Of a DNA stretch of 12,361 nucleotides, positions 6,401 through 12,119 are shown in pieces (the first letter of the stretch is position 1; the number at the start of each line of letters is the position of its first letter). The notes beneath the pieces were generated by a model. The model was given only the letters and a program-made list of their open reading frames with translations. It ran no database searches and was not told the DNA's origin. Origin of the DNA: JBFGFG01 sp041627475 (lineage in GTDB: Bacteria; Actinomycetota; Nitriliruptoria; Nitriliruptorales; Nitriliruptoraceae); assembly GCA_041627475.1 (NCBI GenBank), contig JBFKQZ010000072.1:1-12361 (forward strand). Direction: 5' to 3'. A program made the translations under genes and the position numbers.

Positions 6401-7947
6401 GGCTGCGACACACGACGCCCGGCGCGACGCTGATCAGCCCGCCGCCGCACCACGACATCTACTCCATCGAGGACCTGGCCCAGCTGATCTTCGACCTCAA
6501 GCAGGTCAACCCGGACGCGCTGGTCAACGTCAAGCTCGTCGCGGAGCGCGGGGTGGGCACGGTGGCTGCGGGTGTCGTCAAGGCACTGGCCGACGGCATC
6601 CACATCTCCGGTGCGGATGGCGGCACGGGTGCGTCGCCACTGTCGAGCATCCAGCACGCCGGTCTGCCGTGGGAGCTCGGTCTGGCCGAGACCCAGCAGA
6701 CGCTGCGCCGCAACGGGCTGCGCGGCCGCGTGCAGCTGCGGGTCGACGGCGGCTTCAAGACCGGTCGCGACGTGGTCGTCGCGGCACTGCTCGGCGCCGA
6801 CGAGTTCGCGTTCGGGACGGCGGCGCTGTTCGCCGAGGGCTGCATCATGGCCCGTGCCTGCCACCGCGACACGTGCCCCGTCGGCATCGCGACCCAGCGT
6901 CGCGACCTGCGCGACAAGTACGTCGGCAAGCCCGAGCAGGTCGCTGCCTACCTGCTGTTCGTCGCCGAGGAGGTCCGGCACCGTCTCGCGGCGCTCGGCC
7001 TGCGCAGCGTCGAGGAGGCCATCGGCCGCGTCGACCTGCTGGCACCGGCCGAGGTCGAGGGGCGCGCCGCGCGGCTCGACGTCACGCCGCTGCTCGTCGA
7101 CGACGGCGAGGGCCCGCGCCACTTCGTCGCCCGTGAGTCCATCCAGGACCCGCGCTCCGAGCTCGGCGACCAGGTGTTCATCGATGCGCTCGAGACCGTG
7201 TTCTTCGGTGGCGTCACCGAGTACCGCTACGAGGCGACCAGCTCGCAGCGCACCGTCGGTGCGCGGCTCGGTGGCTCGATCGGGCTCGAGTTCGGCACCG
7301 ACAGCCCGCCCGGGCTGGCACGGCTCCGGTTCGAGGGCCAGGTCGGCCAGTCGTTCGGCGCGTTCCTGGCCGCGGGCGTCGAGCTGGTGCTGACCGGCGA
7401 CGCCAACGACTACGTCGGCAAGGGCATGGGCGGCGGTCGCATCGTCGTCCGGCCCCCGGCCGACGACGTCGGCGACCCGGTGCTGGTCGGCAACACCGTC
7501 CTGTACGGCGCGACCGGCGGCCAGCTGTTCGTCGCCGGCCGGGCGGGGGAGCGGTTCGCCGTGCGGAACTCCGGCGCGACCGCCGTCGTGGAGGGCGCGG
7601 GCAACCACCTCTGCGAGTACATGACCGGCGGCACGGTCGTCTGCCTCGGCCCGACCGGCTCCAACGTCGGTGCCGGGATGTCGGGCGGCGAGCTGTTCGT
7701 GCTCGACCCGACCGGGGACGTGCTCGGCAACGTCAACCGGCAGCTGGTGGAGGCACACCGCCCGTCCAGCAGCCAGTTGGAGGAGCTGCGTGAGCTGGTG
7801 GCCGAGCACGCGACGGTCACCGGGTCGACGCGGGCCGCGGAGCTCGTCGCCGCGTGGGACGACCGGCGCGACCAGTTCTGGCGCGTCGCCCCCAAGACCG
7901 AGGTCGAGCGGGTCGCCGCCGGTGCTGGCGACGCCAGCGTGGGCTGA
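3424..7947 (+). CDS. gltB: Glutamate synthase large (alpha) subunit
   Basis: The protein has 1507 residues, a usual length for GltB. It makes two glutamates from glutamine and 2-oxoglutarate, the second step of ammonium assimilation, in the cytoplasm. A 14-residue propeptide precedes Cys15 in FEKDNCGIGF, the nucleophile of the class II glutaminase domain (about 15-400), which also shows CHNGEINTIEGN from 243. A central domain follows to about 780. The FMN-binding synthase domain (about 850-1230) contains FSTGAMSHGALS, GGKANSGEGGED and SGADGGTGASPLS, and CIMARACHRDTCPVG supplies the three 3Fe-4S cysteines (1140, 1146, 1151). The C-terminal GXGXG beta-helix domain spans about 1250-1470. The start is supported by GGAGGA seven bases upstream. 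No gltD follows: the next gene is convergent. The NADPH-linked small subunit must be elsewhere, or this is a ferredoxin-dependent enzyme. All catalytic elements look intact. Confidence 0.97.
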   Translation: MTTGLYDPRFEKDNCGIGFVAHVDGRPRRDVVTKAIDGLANVKHRGAVAADGKSGDGAGILTQIPRDLVFAHAIDLGHGTVQPGDLGLAFLFLDPDDSAARDTAKRAVEDACAAEDITVLGWRDVPVDPEAIGAIARSAMPHLTQAILRRPAGTDDVRAERLAYRAERRAAATCRETGSRYYAASFSFLTVTYKAMADADQLEGFYLDLQDERFASSLAIFHSRFSTNTMPTWERAQPFHTLCHNGEINTIEGNVNLMKARQADLGADWIDAKLIDPVIPSDGSDSAKLDSALELLVRGGRDVRHAMAMLVPEAWEGARDVDPAVRDFYRYHACLVEPWDGPAGLIFTDGTRVGATLDRNGLRPLRYLVSEDGWVVASSEVGNVKLDGPLRRDRLGPGQMLCVDPTEGGLQEDTELKQRLAEQRPYGEWLDTHLVRAGAGAAVDRVPEDLVARQVAYGVTKEEVISILRPMATQAKETTSSMGDDTPIEPLAQYHRPVSHYFKQRFAQVTNPPIDHLREHEVMSLRTLLGPRRPLLTEQPEAAALVELGSFYLTPDGLQRIVLDPNGIEVQAVDASFPVSDGTEGLETALERLGDEAVQFVRDGAGIVVVSDVGADEERCRVPILLAVGAVHQRLLREGLRTRTSLVAETDEARETHDMATLLGYGADAIVPRLVLQTITDLADEGRIGGDNPAASEAQERYRTAVEDGVLKIMSKMGVSTVDSYRSAQLFEALGLSDEVVERCFTGTVSTLGGLTFEDLAEDVLSQHADAYETEPELKSPGVIKYKLGGEFHDMNKPVIDALHDTLGLGRKPATEPLTIDGLGAMTVDEQAAHVLRVATDQGRWELYERFAELVNNRPTAMPRDLLRFVEADEPVPLDEVESASDIATRFSTGAMSHGALSAEAHETLAVALNMIGGKANSGEGGEDPHRFRTRGTGVDKDCRIKQVASGRFGVTPQYLAYAEELQIKMAQGSKPGEGGQLPGHKVSEEIARLRHTTPGATLISPPPHHDIYSIEDLAQLIFDLKQVNPDALVNVKLVAERGVGTVAAGVVKALADGIHISGADGGTGASPLSSIQHAGLPWELGLAETQQTLRRNGLRGRVQLRVDGGFKTGRDVVVAALLGADEFAFGTAALFAEGCIMARACHRDTCPVGIATQRRDLRDKYVGKPEQVAAYLLFVAEEVRHRLAALGLRSVEEAIGRVDLLAPAEVEGRAARLDVTPLLVDDGEGPRHFVARESIQDPRSELGDQVFIDALETVFFGGVTEYRYEATSSQRTVGARLGGSIGLEFGTDSPPGLARLRFEGQVGQSFGAFLAAGVELVLTGDANDYVGKGMGGGRIVVRPPADDVGDPVLVGNTVLYGATGGQLFVAGRAGERFAVRNSGATAVVEGAGNHLCEYMTGGTVVCLGPTGSNVGAGMSGGELFVLDPTGDVLGNVNRQLVEAHRPSSSQLEELRELVAEHATVTGSTRAAELVAAWDDRRDQFWRVAPKTEVERVAAGAGDASVG

Positions 7948-7961
7948 ACGCCGCAGCACCA

Positions 7962-7995
7962 TGACGCGGGCGCCTCCGGGCGCCCGCGCGCGTCA
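7962..7995. terminator. Bidirectional terminator hairpin between gltB and the histidine kinase
   Basis: GCGGGCGCC and GGCGCCCGC form a 9-bp stem around TCCG. The outer arms TGACGC (7962-7967) and GCGTCA (7990-7995) extend it, with a 4-base bulge on the right side. It starts 14 bases after the gltB stop, and its right arm includes the stop codon of the convergent kinase gene. Position and stability support termination in both directions. Confidence 0.7.
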
Positions 7996-9075
7996 GTCGA
8001 TCCGTGGCAGCGTGATCTCGATGACGGTCCCACCGCCGTCACGGTCGCGGTGCTCGATCGTGCCGCCGTGCACCGCGACGATGCGGCAGGCGATGACGAG
8101 CCCGAGACCGTGGCCTCCCTCGCGGTCGGCGCGCTCGCCGGTGTCGAGACCGGAGTCGCGCGGCATGCCCGGGCCGTCGTCCTCGACGCGCAGCACGGCT
8201 GTCTCGTCGTCGGCCCGCAGGCCCACCCAGACGTGGCCGCCGCCGTGGACGGCTGCGTTGGTGACCAGGTTGGTCAGCAGGCGTGCCAGCGAGTCGGCCA
8301 CGCCACGGACGCGCACCGGGCGGTCGGGGAGGGGCCAGAGCTGCCCCAGTTCGACCAGTTCGTGGCTGAGCCGGCCAGCGTCGAGCGCGTCCCGGACCAG
8401 CGTGCGCAGGTCCAGTGGCGTGAGGTCCGCCTGCTCCTCGAGACCATGCAGGGAGAGCAGGCCGTCGATCATCCCGCCCATGCGGCGTGCCTGCCGGACT
8501 GCGAGCTCGGCGATCCGCTCGCCCTGGCCCGGCGGCAGGTCGTCCGCGTGGAGCGTGAGCGTCTCCAGGCCCGCACGCAGGACCGACAGGGGGTTGCGCA
8601 GGTCGTGGCTGGCCGTACCGAGCAGCTCGCGCAGGCCTCGTGCGTCCTCGGTGGCGGCCTCGAGGCGCAGGACGTCGCCGGCCAGCGCCGCGAGGTCACT
8701 CAGCGCTGCTCGCGTCCGGCCGCCGTCCGGCACCGCGTGCGCACAGAGGCAGACGAGGATGCCCTTGCCCCAGGCGCCGACGGCCGCGCCACTCCACGAC
8801 ACGTCGCCGGCGTGGTCCACGGTCACCGGTCCCTCGGCCGTCGCGAGGCGCCGTGCGACGCTCGCCGGCACTGCCGGGGCGTCTGAGGGGGTGGCGGCGA
8901 GCAGCGCCGTGGCCGTCCGCGAGACCGCCACGACCTGCACCGGCCGACCGAGCAGTGCATGGCCGAGCCGCGTCAGCCGCGTCAGCCCCTCCGGCGGCGT
9001 CCGCTCCACCGACAGCGTGCGGGCATCGCTGCCGGTGGCGTGCGAGCTGCCGCCGTCCACGAACGTCTGGGCCAT
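7993..9075 (-). CDS. Soluble GAF-type sensor histidine kinase, orphan
   Basis: The protein has 360 residues and no membrane segment or signal peptide, so it senses in the cytoplasm. An N-terminal sensor domain (about 28-138) has GAF-like features, including ILVCLCAHAVPDGG followed by a long helix. The HisKA dimerisation domain carries the H-box SHDLRNPLSVL with His157 as the phosphorylation site. The ATPase domain shows the N-box LLTNLVTNAAVHG, the G1 box VEDDGPGMP and the G2 box GGHGLGL, so the kinase should be active. ATG at 9075 is preferred over ATG at 9081: GGGGGG (9082-9087) touches the latter but lies 6 bases from the former. No response regulator gene is within the window, so its partner is unknown. 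It is convergent with gltB and divergent from the phosphotransferase gene; a role in nitrogen control would be speculation. Confidence 0.9.
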   Translation of the reverse strand: MAQTFVDGGSSHATGSDARTLSVERTPPEGLTRLTRLGHALLGRPVQVVAVSRTATALLAATPSDAPAVPASVARRLATAEGPVTVDHAGDVSWSGAAVGAWGKGILVCLCAHAVPDGGRTRAALSDLAALAGDVLRLEAATEDARGLRELLGTASHDLRNPLSVLRAGLETLTLHADDLPPGQGERIAELAVRQARRMGGMIDGLLSLHGLEEQADLTPLDLRTLVRDALDAGRLSHELVELGQLWPLPDRPVRVRGVADSLARLLTNLVTNAAVHGGGHVWVGLRADDETAVLRVEDDGPGMPRDSGLDTGERADREGGHGLGLVIACRIVAVHGGTIEHRDRDGGGTVIEITLPRID

Positions 9076-9199
9076 GTGCATCCCCCCGGATGTGCCCCGC
9101 CGGACAGCATCGCGCTCGCCCGACGCCGTGTCATGCCCCTCCTGCAGCAGCGCACGGGATCGCCCGCTGCTCGCGCCGGGGGCGCCGCCGCAGGGCCCC

Positions 9200-9228
9200 T
9201 AGGCTGCCCCCGCCGGGACGACGGGGGA
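9200..9228 (+). promoter_or_regulatory. Candidate -10 element and ribosome binding site of the phosphotransferase gene
   Basis: TAGGCT (9200-9205) fits TANNNT, but no good -35 hexamer is visible. GGGGGA (9223-9228) lies 4 bases before the GTG at 9233 and favours it over the in-frame GTG at 9239. The rest of the 157-base gap to the kinase gene shows no other convincing signal. Confidence 0.35.
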
Positions 9229-9232
9229 CACC

Positions 9233-10267
9233 GTGGCAGTGGAGGGCATCGACGGGGACGCGGTCACCGCGTGGCTGCAGGAGCGACGTCCGGAGGTCGT
9301 GCCACCACTGTCCTTCGAGCCGATCGCCGGCGGCCGCTCGAACCTCACGTACACCGTCACCGACGACGCCGGCGGCCGCTACGTGCTGCGCCGACCGCCG
9401 CTGCACTCGGTGCTCGAGTCGGCCCACGACGTCGCGCGCGAGGCGCGGATCATGGAGGCGCTCGCCGACAGTGACGTGCCGGTCCCGGTGGTCGTCGGCA
9501 GCGAGTCCGACGACGAGGTCAACGGTGCGCCGTTCTTCGTGATGGAGTTCACCGACGGCGTGATCGCCCGGGATGCCCAGGTCACTCGTGACCTGTTGGA
9601 CGAGGAGCAGCGGGCGGCGGCGAGCAGGGCACTGGTCGACACGCTGCTCGCGCTGCACGCGACCGACGTCGATGCGGTGGGGCTCGGCGACCTCGGGCGG
9701 CGCACCGGGTACGTCGAGCGGCAACTGCGCCGTTGGTCCGGGCAGCTCGAGAAGGGCAGCACGCGGGACCTGCCGCTGCTCGTCGAGCTGGGGGAGCGGC
9801 TGGCCGCCGATGTCCCCGCGCCGCAGGCGACCGCCATCGTCCACGGCGACTACCGGCTCGACAACCTGATCCTGTCCCCCGACGGCAGCGAGGTGCGCGC
9901 GGTCCTCGACTGGGAGCTTTGCACGCTCGGGGATCCGTTGGCCGACATCGGGATGCTCCACGTCTACTGGGCCGAGTCGTCCGACCCGGTCACGCCACTG
10001 GGCAACATGCCGACGGTGCTGGACGGCTTCTGGACGCGTGACGAGGTGCTCGAGGCCTACGCGGCCGGCACCGCCCTCGACCTCGGCGAGATCGACTACT
10101 ACGTCGCCTTCGCGTACTGGCGCATCGCGATCATCCTCGAGGGCGTCTTCCAGCGGTTCTCTGCCGGGGCCTACGAGCACGAGGACGAGGGCGTGCGCGC
10201 CATGGGCGACGTGGTCCACCAGCTCGCGGCAGCGGCCGACGAGCGCGCGCAGCGAGTGGGACGATGA
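9233..10267 (+). CDS. APH-fold phosphotransferase of the ACAD10/ACAD11 kinase type
   Basis: The protein has 344 residues with a protein-kinase-like APH fold. The nucleotide loop is GGRSNLTY (33-40), followed by RYVLRRPP (49-56), which matches the acyl-CoA-associated ACAD10/11 branch more than drug-modifying enzymes. The catalytic loop is VHGDYRLDNLI, with Asp206 as the base and Asn211 as a metal ligand. The second metal-binding motif is DWELCTLGDPLADIG, starting at Asp226. From memory, mammalian ACAD10/11 kinase domains phosphorylate 4-hydroxyacyl-CoA before the dehydrogenase domain acts; a similar fatty-acid role is likely here but inferred. Antibiotic phosphorylation is unlikely given the sequence type. 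Its TGA overlaps the ATG of the HAD gene by 4 bases, so the two are probably translated together. The GTG start follows GGGGGA. No acyl-CoA dehydrogenase gene is in the window. Confidence 0.88.
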   Translation: MAVEGIDGDAVTAWLQERRPEVVPPLSFEPIAGGRSNLTYTVTDDAGGRYVLRRPPLHSVLESAHDVAREARIMEALADSDVPVPVVVGSESDDEVNGAPFFVMEFTDGVIARDAQVTRDLLDEEQRAAASRALVDTLLALHATDVDAVGLGDLGRRTGYVERQLRRWSGQLEKGSTRDLPLLVELGERLAADVPAPQATAIVHGDYRLDNLILSPDGSEVRAVLDWELCTLGDPLADIGMLHVYWAESSDPVTPLGNMPTVLDGFWTRDEVLEAYAAGTALDLGEIDYYVAFAYWRIAIILEGVFQRFSAGAYEHEDEGVRAMGDVVHQLAAAADERAQRVGR

Positions 10268-10890
10268 CGGCCGCGTTGCTCGTGGACTACGCCGGGGTGC
10301 TCACGCCTGGCGTCGCCGAGTCGTGGAAGCACTTCGAGGCCGAGCACCAGATGCCGGCCCGCACGATCGCGACGATGCTGTGGGCTGCCTACGAGCCGGG
10401 GGAGTCCGAGGACAACCCGATCGCGATGCTCGAGCGCGGCGAGCTCGACGTCGGCGAGTTCGAGCAGCGCCTGGCCGGCCAGCTGCGGGAGGCCGGACAC
10501 GACGTCGAGGCGAAGGGACTGGTGGCGGCCCTGTTCCGCGACCTGCAGCCGTCCGGTGGTGTGTGGGACCTGGTGCGGGACGTGCGTGCCGCCGGTGTGC
10601 CGACGGTGCTCGTGTCCAACTCGTGGGGCTTCAGCGGCTACCCGCGAGGCCTGCTGGACGCGACGTTCGACGAGCTGGTCCTCTCGGGTGAGGTCGGGCT
10701 GCGCAAGCCCGACCGGGCCATCTTCGAGCACGCCGTCGACCTCGTCGGCGCCGAGCTGACGGCCTCGGTCTTCATCGACGACGCACCGGCCAACGTCGAG
10801 GCTGCCGAGCGCTACGGGCTGACGGCCGTGCTGCACCGCGGGGACGACGAGGCGACTCGCGCCGCCGTGCTGGCCGGTCTCGGCCTCTGA
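10264..10890 (+). CDS. HAD-superfamily hydrolase related to the N-terminal domain of ACAD10/soluble epoxide hydrolase
   Basis: The protein has 208 residues with a Rossmann-type HAD core and a helical C1 cap (about 18-90). Motif I is LLVDYAGVLT with the nucleophile Asp8; the usual acid/base Asp two residues later is Ala10. Motif II is VLVSNSW (Ser118), motif III has Lys148 in GLRKPDRAIFEHA, and motif IV is FIDDAPANVEAA (Asp172, Asp173). Most HAD phosphatases need the second Asp of motif I, so phosphatase activity may be reduced or a different reaction used. The gene overlaps the phosphotransferase gene in an ATGA, the commonest sign of an operon, and the two match the HAD-kinase order of animal ACAD10. 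It might process or proofread the kinase product, which is inference. Confidence 0.85.
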   Translation: MTAALLVDYAGVLTPGVAESWKHFEAEHQMPARTIATMLWAAYEPGESEDNPIAMLERGELDVGEFEQRLAGQLREAGHDVEAKGLVAALFRDLQPSGGVWDLVRDVRAAGVPTVLVSNSWGFSGYPRGLLDATFDELVLSGEVGLRKPDRAIFEHAVDLVGAELTASVFIDDAPANVEAAERYGLTAVLHRGDDEATRAAVLAGLGL

Positions 10891-10898
10891 CGGCCGAG
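10879..10898 (+). terminator. Hairpin across the stop codon of the HAD gene, possible terminator
   Basis: CTCGGCC (10879-10885) pairs with GGCCGAG (10892-10898) around TCTGAC. The stem is GC-rich but only 7 bp, with no U-tract. It separates the kinase-HAD pair from the NYN gene, which seems to have its own promoter. Confidence 0.35.
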
Positions 10899-10915
10899 GG
10901 CGCGGGTCCGGCCGG

Positions 10916-10941
10916 TAGCGTGCGTGGTCGACCACACACGC
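10916..10941 (+). promoter_or_regulatory. Candidate -10 element overlapped by a 24-bp operator-like palindrome
   Basis: TAGCGT (10916-10921) fits TANNNT and would start transcription near 10928. Overlapping it, 10918-10941 is a palindrome in which 11 of 12 base pairs are symmetrical; only 10923/10936 fail. The core GTGGTCGACCAC (10924-10935) is perfect. The site lies 16 bases before the ATG at 10957, an ideal place for a repressor of the NYN-LOTUS gene. No matching regulator gene is recognised nearby. A -35 hexamer is not obvious. Confidence 0.55.
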
Positions 10942-10956
10942 CTCCGACCACGGCAG

Positions 10957-12072
10957 ATGATGACCACCAACGAACCCGGTGAGGAGCGCCTCGCGCTCTA
11001 CCTCGACTTCGAGAACGTCGCGATCGGCGCGCGGGACATCGGCTACCAGTTCGACACCTCGCCGCTGCTGGACGCCCTGGCCGAGCGCGGCCGCACGGTC
11101 GTCCGGCGCGCCTACGCCGACTGGAACCTCTTCAAGGAGTACCGGCGCGGGCTGGTGGACTCGAACATCGAGCTCACCGAGATCCCGCAGCGCTCCGACT
11201 CGGTCCGCAAGAACGCCGCCGACATCCTGATGGCGGTCGACGCGATGGAGCTCGCCTTCACGCGCGACTTCATCTCGACGTTCGTGATCGTCTCGGGCGA
11301 CTCCGACTTCACGCCGCTGGTGAACCGCCTGCGCGAACTGAACAAGAAGGTCATCGGCGTCGGGCTGAAAGGCTCGACCTCGGCGATGCTGCCGCCCGCG
11401 TGTGACGAGTTCATCTTCTACGACCGCCTCGAGGGCCTGACCCGTCGCAGTGGCAGTGGTGGTGGCGGCGGTGGTGGTCGTCGCGGTGGCGGCGGTCGCT
11501 CCAAGAAGCACCACGGCGGGACGAAGAAGTCGTCGTCGAAGCAGAGCCTGGCCGAGGTCAAGAAGCTCGTGGCCCGGACGCTCTCCGGCATGCAGTCGTC
11601 GGGCACAGGCTCGATCCAGGCGTCCAACCTCAAGCGTGCGCTGCTGCGCAAGGACCCGACCTTCTCCGAGCAGGACTACGGCTTCCGTGGGTTCCGCGAG
11701 TTCATGCTCCACATGGAGGAGGAGGGCGTCGTCACGCTCTCCGAGGGCCCGGCCAAGGGCGACCCGGAGGTCGACCTGCCGACCGGTGGTCCCAAGGCGT
11801 CCAAGTCCGAGGAGCAGGCCTTCGACCTGCTGCGCACCACGGTCATCGAGCTGATGGACGAGCTCGGTGGCGACCCGCCGCTGTCGGGGCTCAAGGACCA
11901 GCTGCGCAAGCGCGACGAGAACTTCAGCGAGAAGGAGTTCGGCTACTCGGGCTTCCTCCAGTTCTGCAAGGCGGCCGTCACCAAGGACGTCCTCGAGATG
12001 GACTGGGAGGAGGAGGACAAGGAGTACTACCTCTACGTCCCCGACGACGAGATCGAGAAGCTCAAGGGCTGA
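10957..12072 (+). CDS. NYN-domain RNase with Gly/Arg-rich linker and two OST-HTH/LOTUS domains
   Basis: The protein has 371 residues. Residues about 10-160 form a NYN (PIN-like) nuclease domain: LALYLDFENVAIG with Asp17, NAADILMAVDAME with Asp89, and VIVSGDSDFTPL with Asp115 and Asp117. The acidic metal-binding set therefore looks complete. Residues 162-196 are a flexible basic linker with a seven-Gly run, RRGGGGR and Lys/His-rich segments, likely to bind RNA. Two related winged-helix OST-HTH/LOTUS domains follow (about 197-262 and 284-350); each has a helix pair, then a long basic segment and FSEQDYGFRGFREF or FSEKEFGYSGFLQF. An acidic tail ends the protein. The NYN-LOTUS arrangement resembles eukaryotic MARF1/limkain b1, and LOTUS domains are reported to bind RNA. 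The RNA target in bacteria is unknown. A GTG at 10924 would add 11 residues but lies inside the palindrome and near the predicted transcription start; ATG at 10957 or 10960 is preferred, without a strong ribosome binding site. Confidence 0.88.
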   Translation: MMTTNEPGEERLALYLDFENVAIGARDIGYQFDTSPLLDALAERGRTVVRRAYADWNLFKEYRRGLVDSNIELTEIPQRSDSVRKNAADILMAVDAMELAFTRDFISTFVIVSGDSDFTPLVNRLRELNKKVIGVGLKGSTSAMLPPACDEFIFYDRLEGLTRRSGSGGGGGGGRRGGGGRSKKHHGGTKKSSSKQSLAEVKKLVARTLSGMQSSGTGSIQASNLKRALLRKDPTFSEQDYGFRGFREFMLHMEEEGVVTLSEGPAKGDPEVDLPTGGPKASKSEEQAFDLLRTTVIELMDELGGDPPLSGLKDQLRKRDENFSEKEFGYSGFLQFCKAAVTKDVLEMDWEEEDKEYYLYVPDDEIEKLKG

Positions 12073-12083
12073 GAACACCTGTG

Positions 12084-12119
12084 CGAGGGGGCCGTGGCCG
12101 TGTGGTCACGGCCCTCTCG
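12084..12119. terminator. Terminator hairpin after the NYN-LOTUS gene
   Basis: The arms at 12084-12096 and 12107-12119 form a 13-bp stem (CGAGGGGGCCGTG with CACGGCCCTCTCG, one G-U pair) around a 10-base loop. It starts 11 bases after the NYN stop codon. Its right arm contains the stop codon of the convergent membrane-protein gene, so it may serve both strands. Confidence 0.7.

Noticed and set aside
3187..7962. A 1591-codon open frame antisense to gltB
   Set aside because: It lies opposite a complete gltB with all family motifs. Long antisense frames arise from the strong G/C third-position bias, and its Arg/Asp/Gln/Val/Leu-rich translation has no domain pattern.
9207..9227. CCCCCG and CGGGGG arms that could sequester the phosphotransferase ribosome binding site
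   Set aside because: The stem is only 6 bp in very GC-rich DNA, and the candidate transcription start would fall inside its left arm.
9131..10219. A 362-codon minus-strand frame opposite the phosphotransferase gene
   Set aside because: The plus strand encodes intact APH motifs; the antisense product is compositionally biased and unrecognisable.
11441..11510. Gly-codon-rich repeat in the NYN gene as a possible nucleic-acid repeat element
   Set aside because: It is in frame, encodes the flexible basic linker between recognised domains, and has no repeat unit beyond alternating GGT/GGC codons.
10171..12078. A 635-codon open frame antisense to the HAD and NYN genes
   Set aside because: It spans two real genes and their promoter on the other strand, has a low-complexity composition and shows no recognisable domain.
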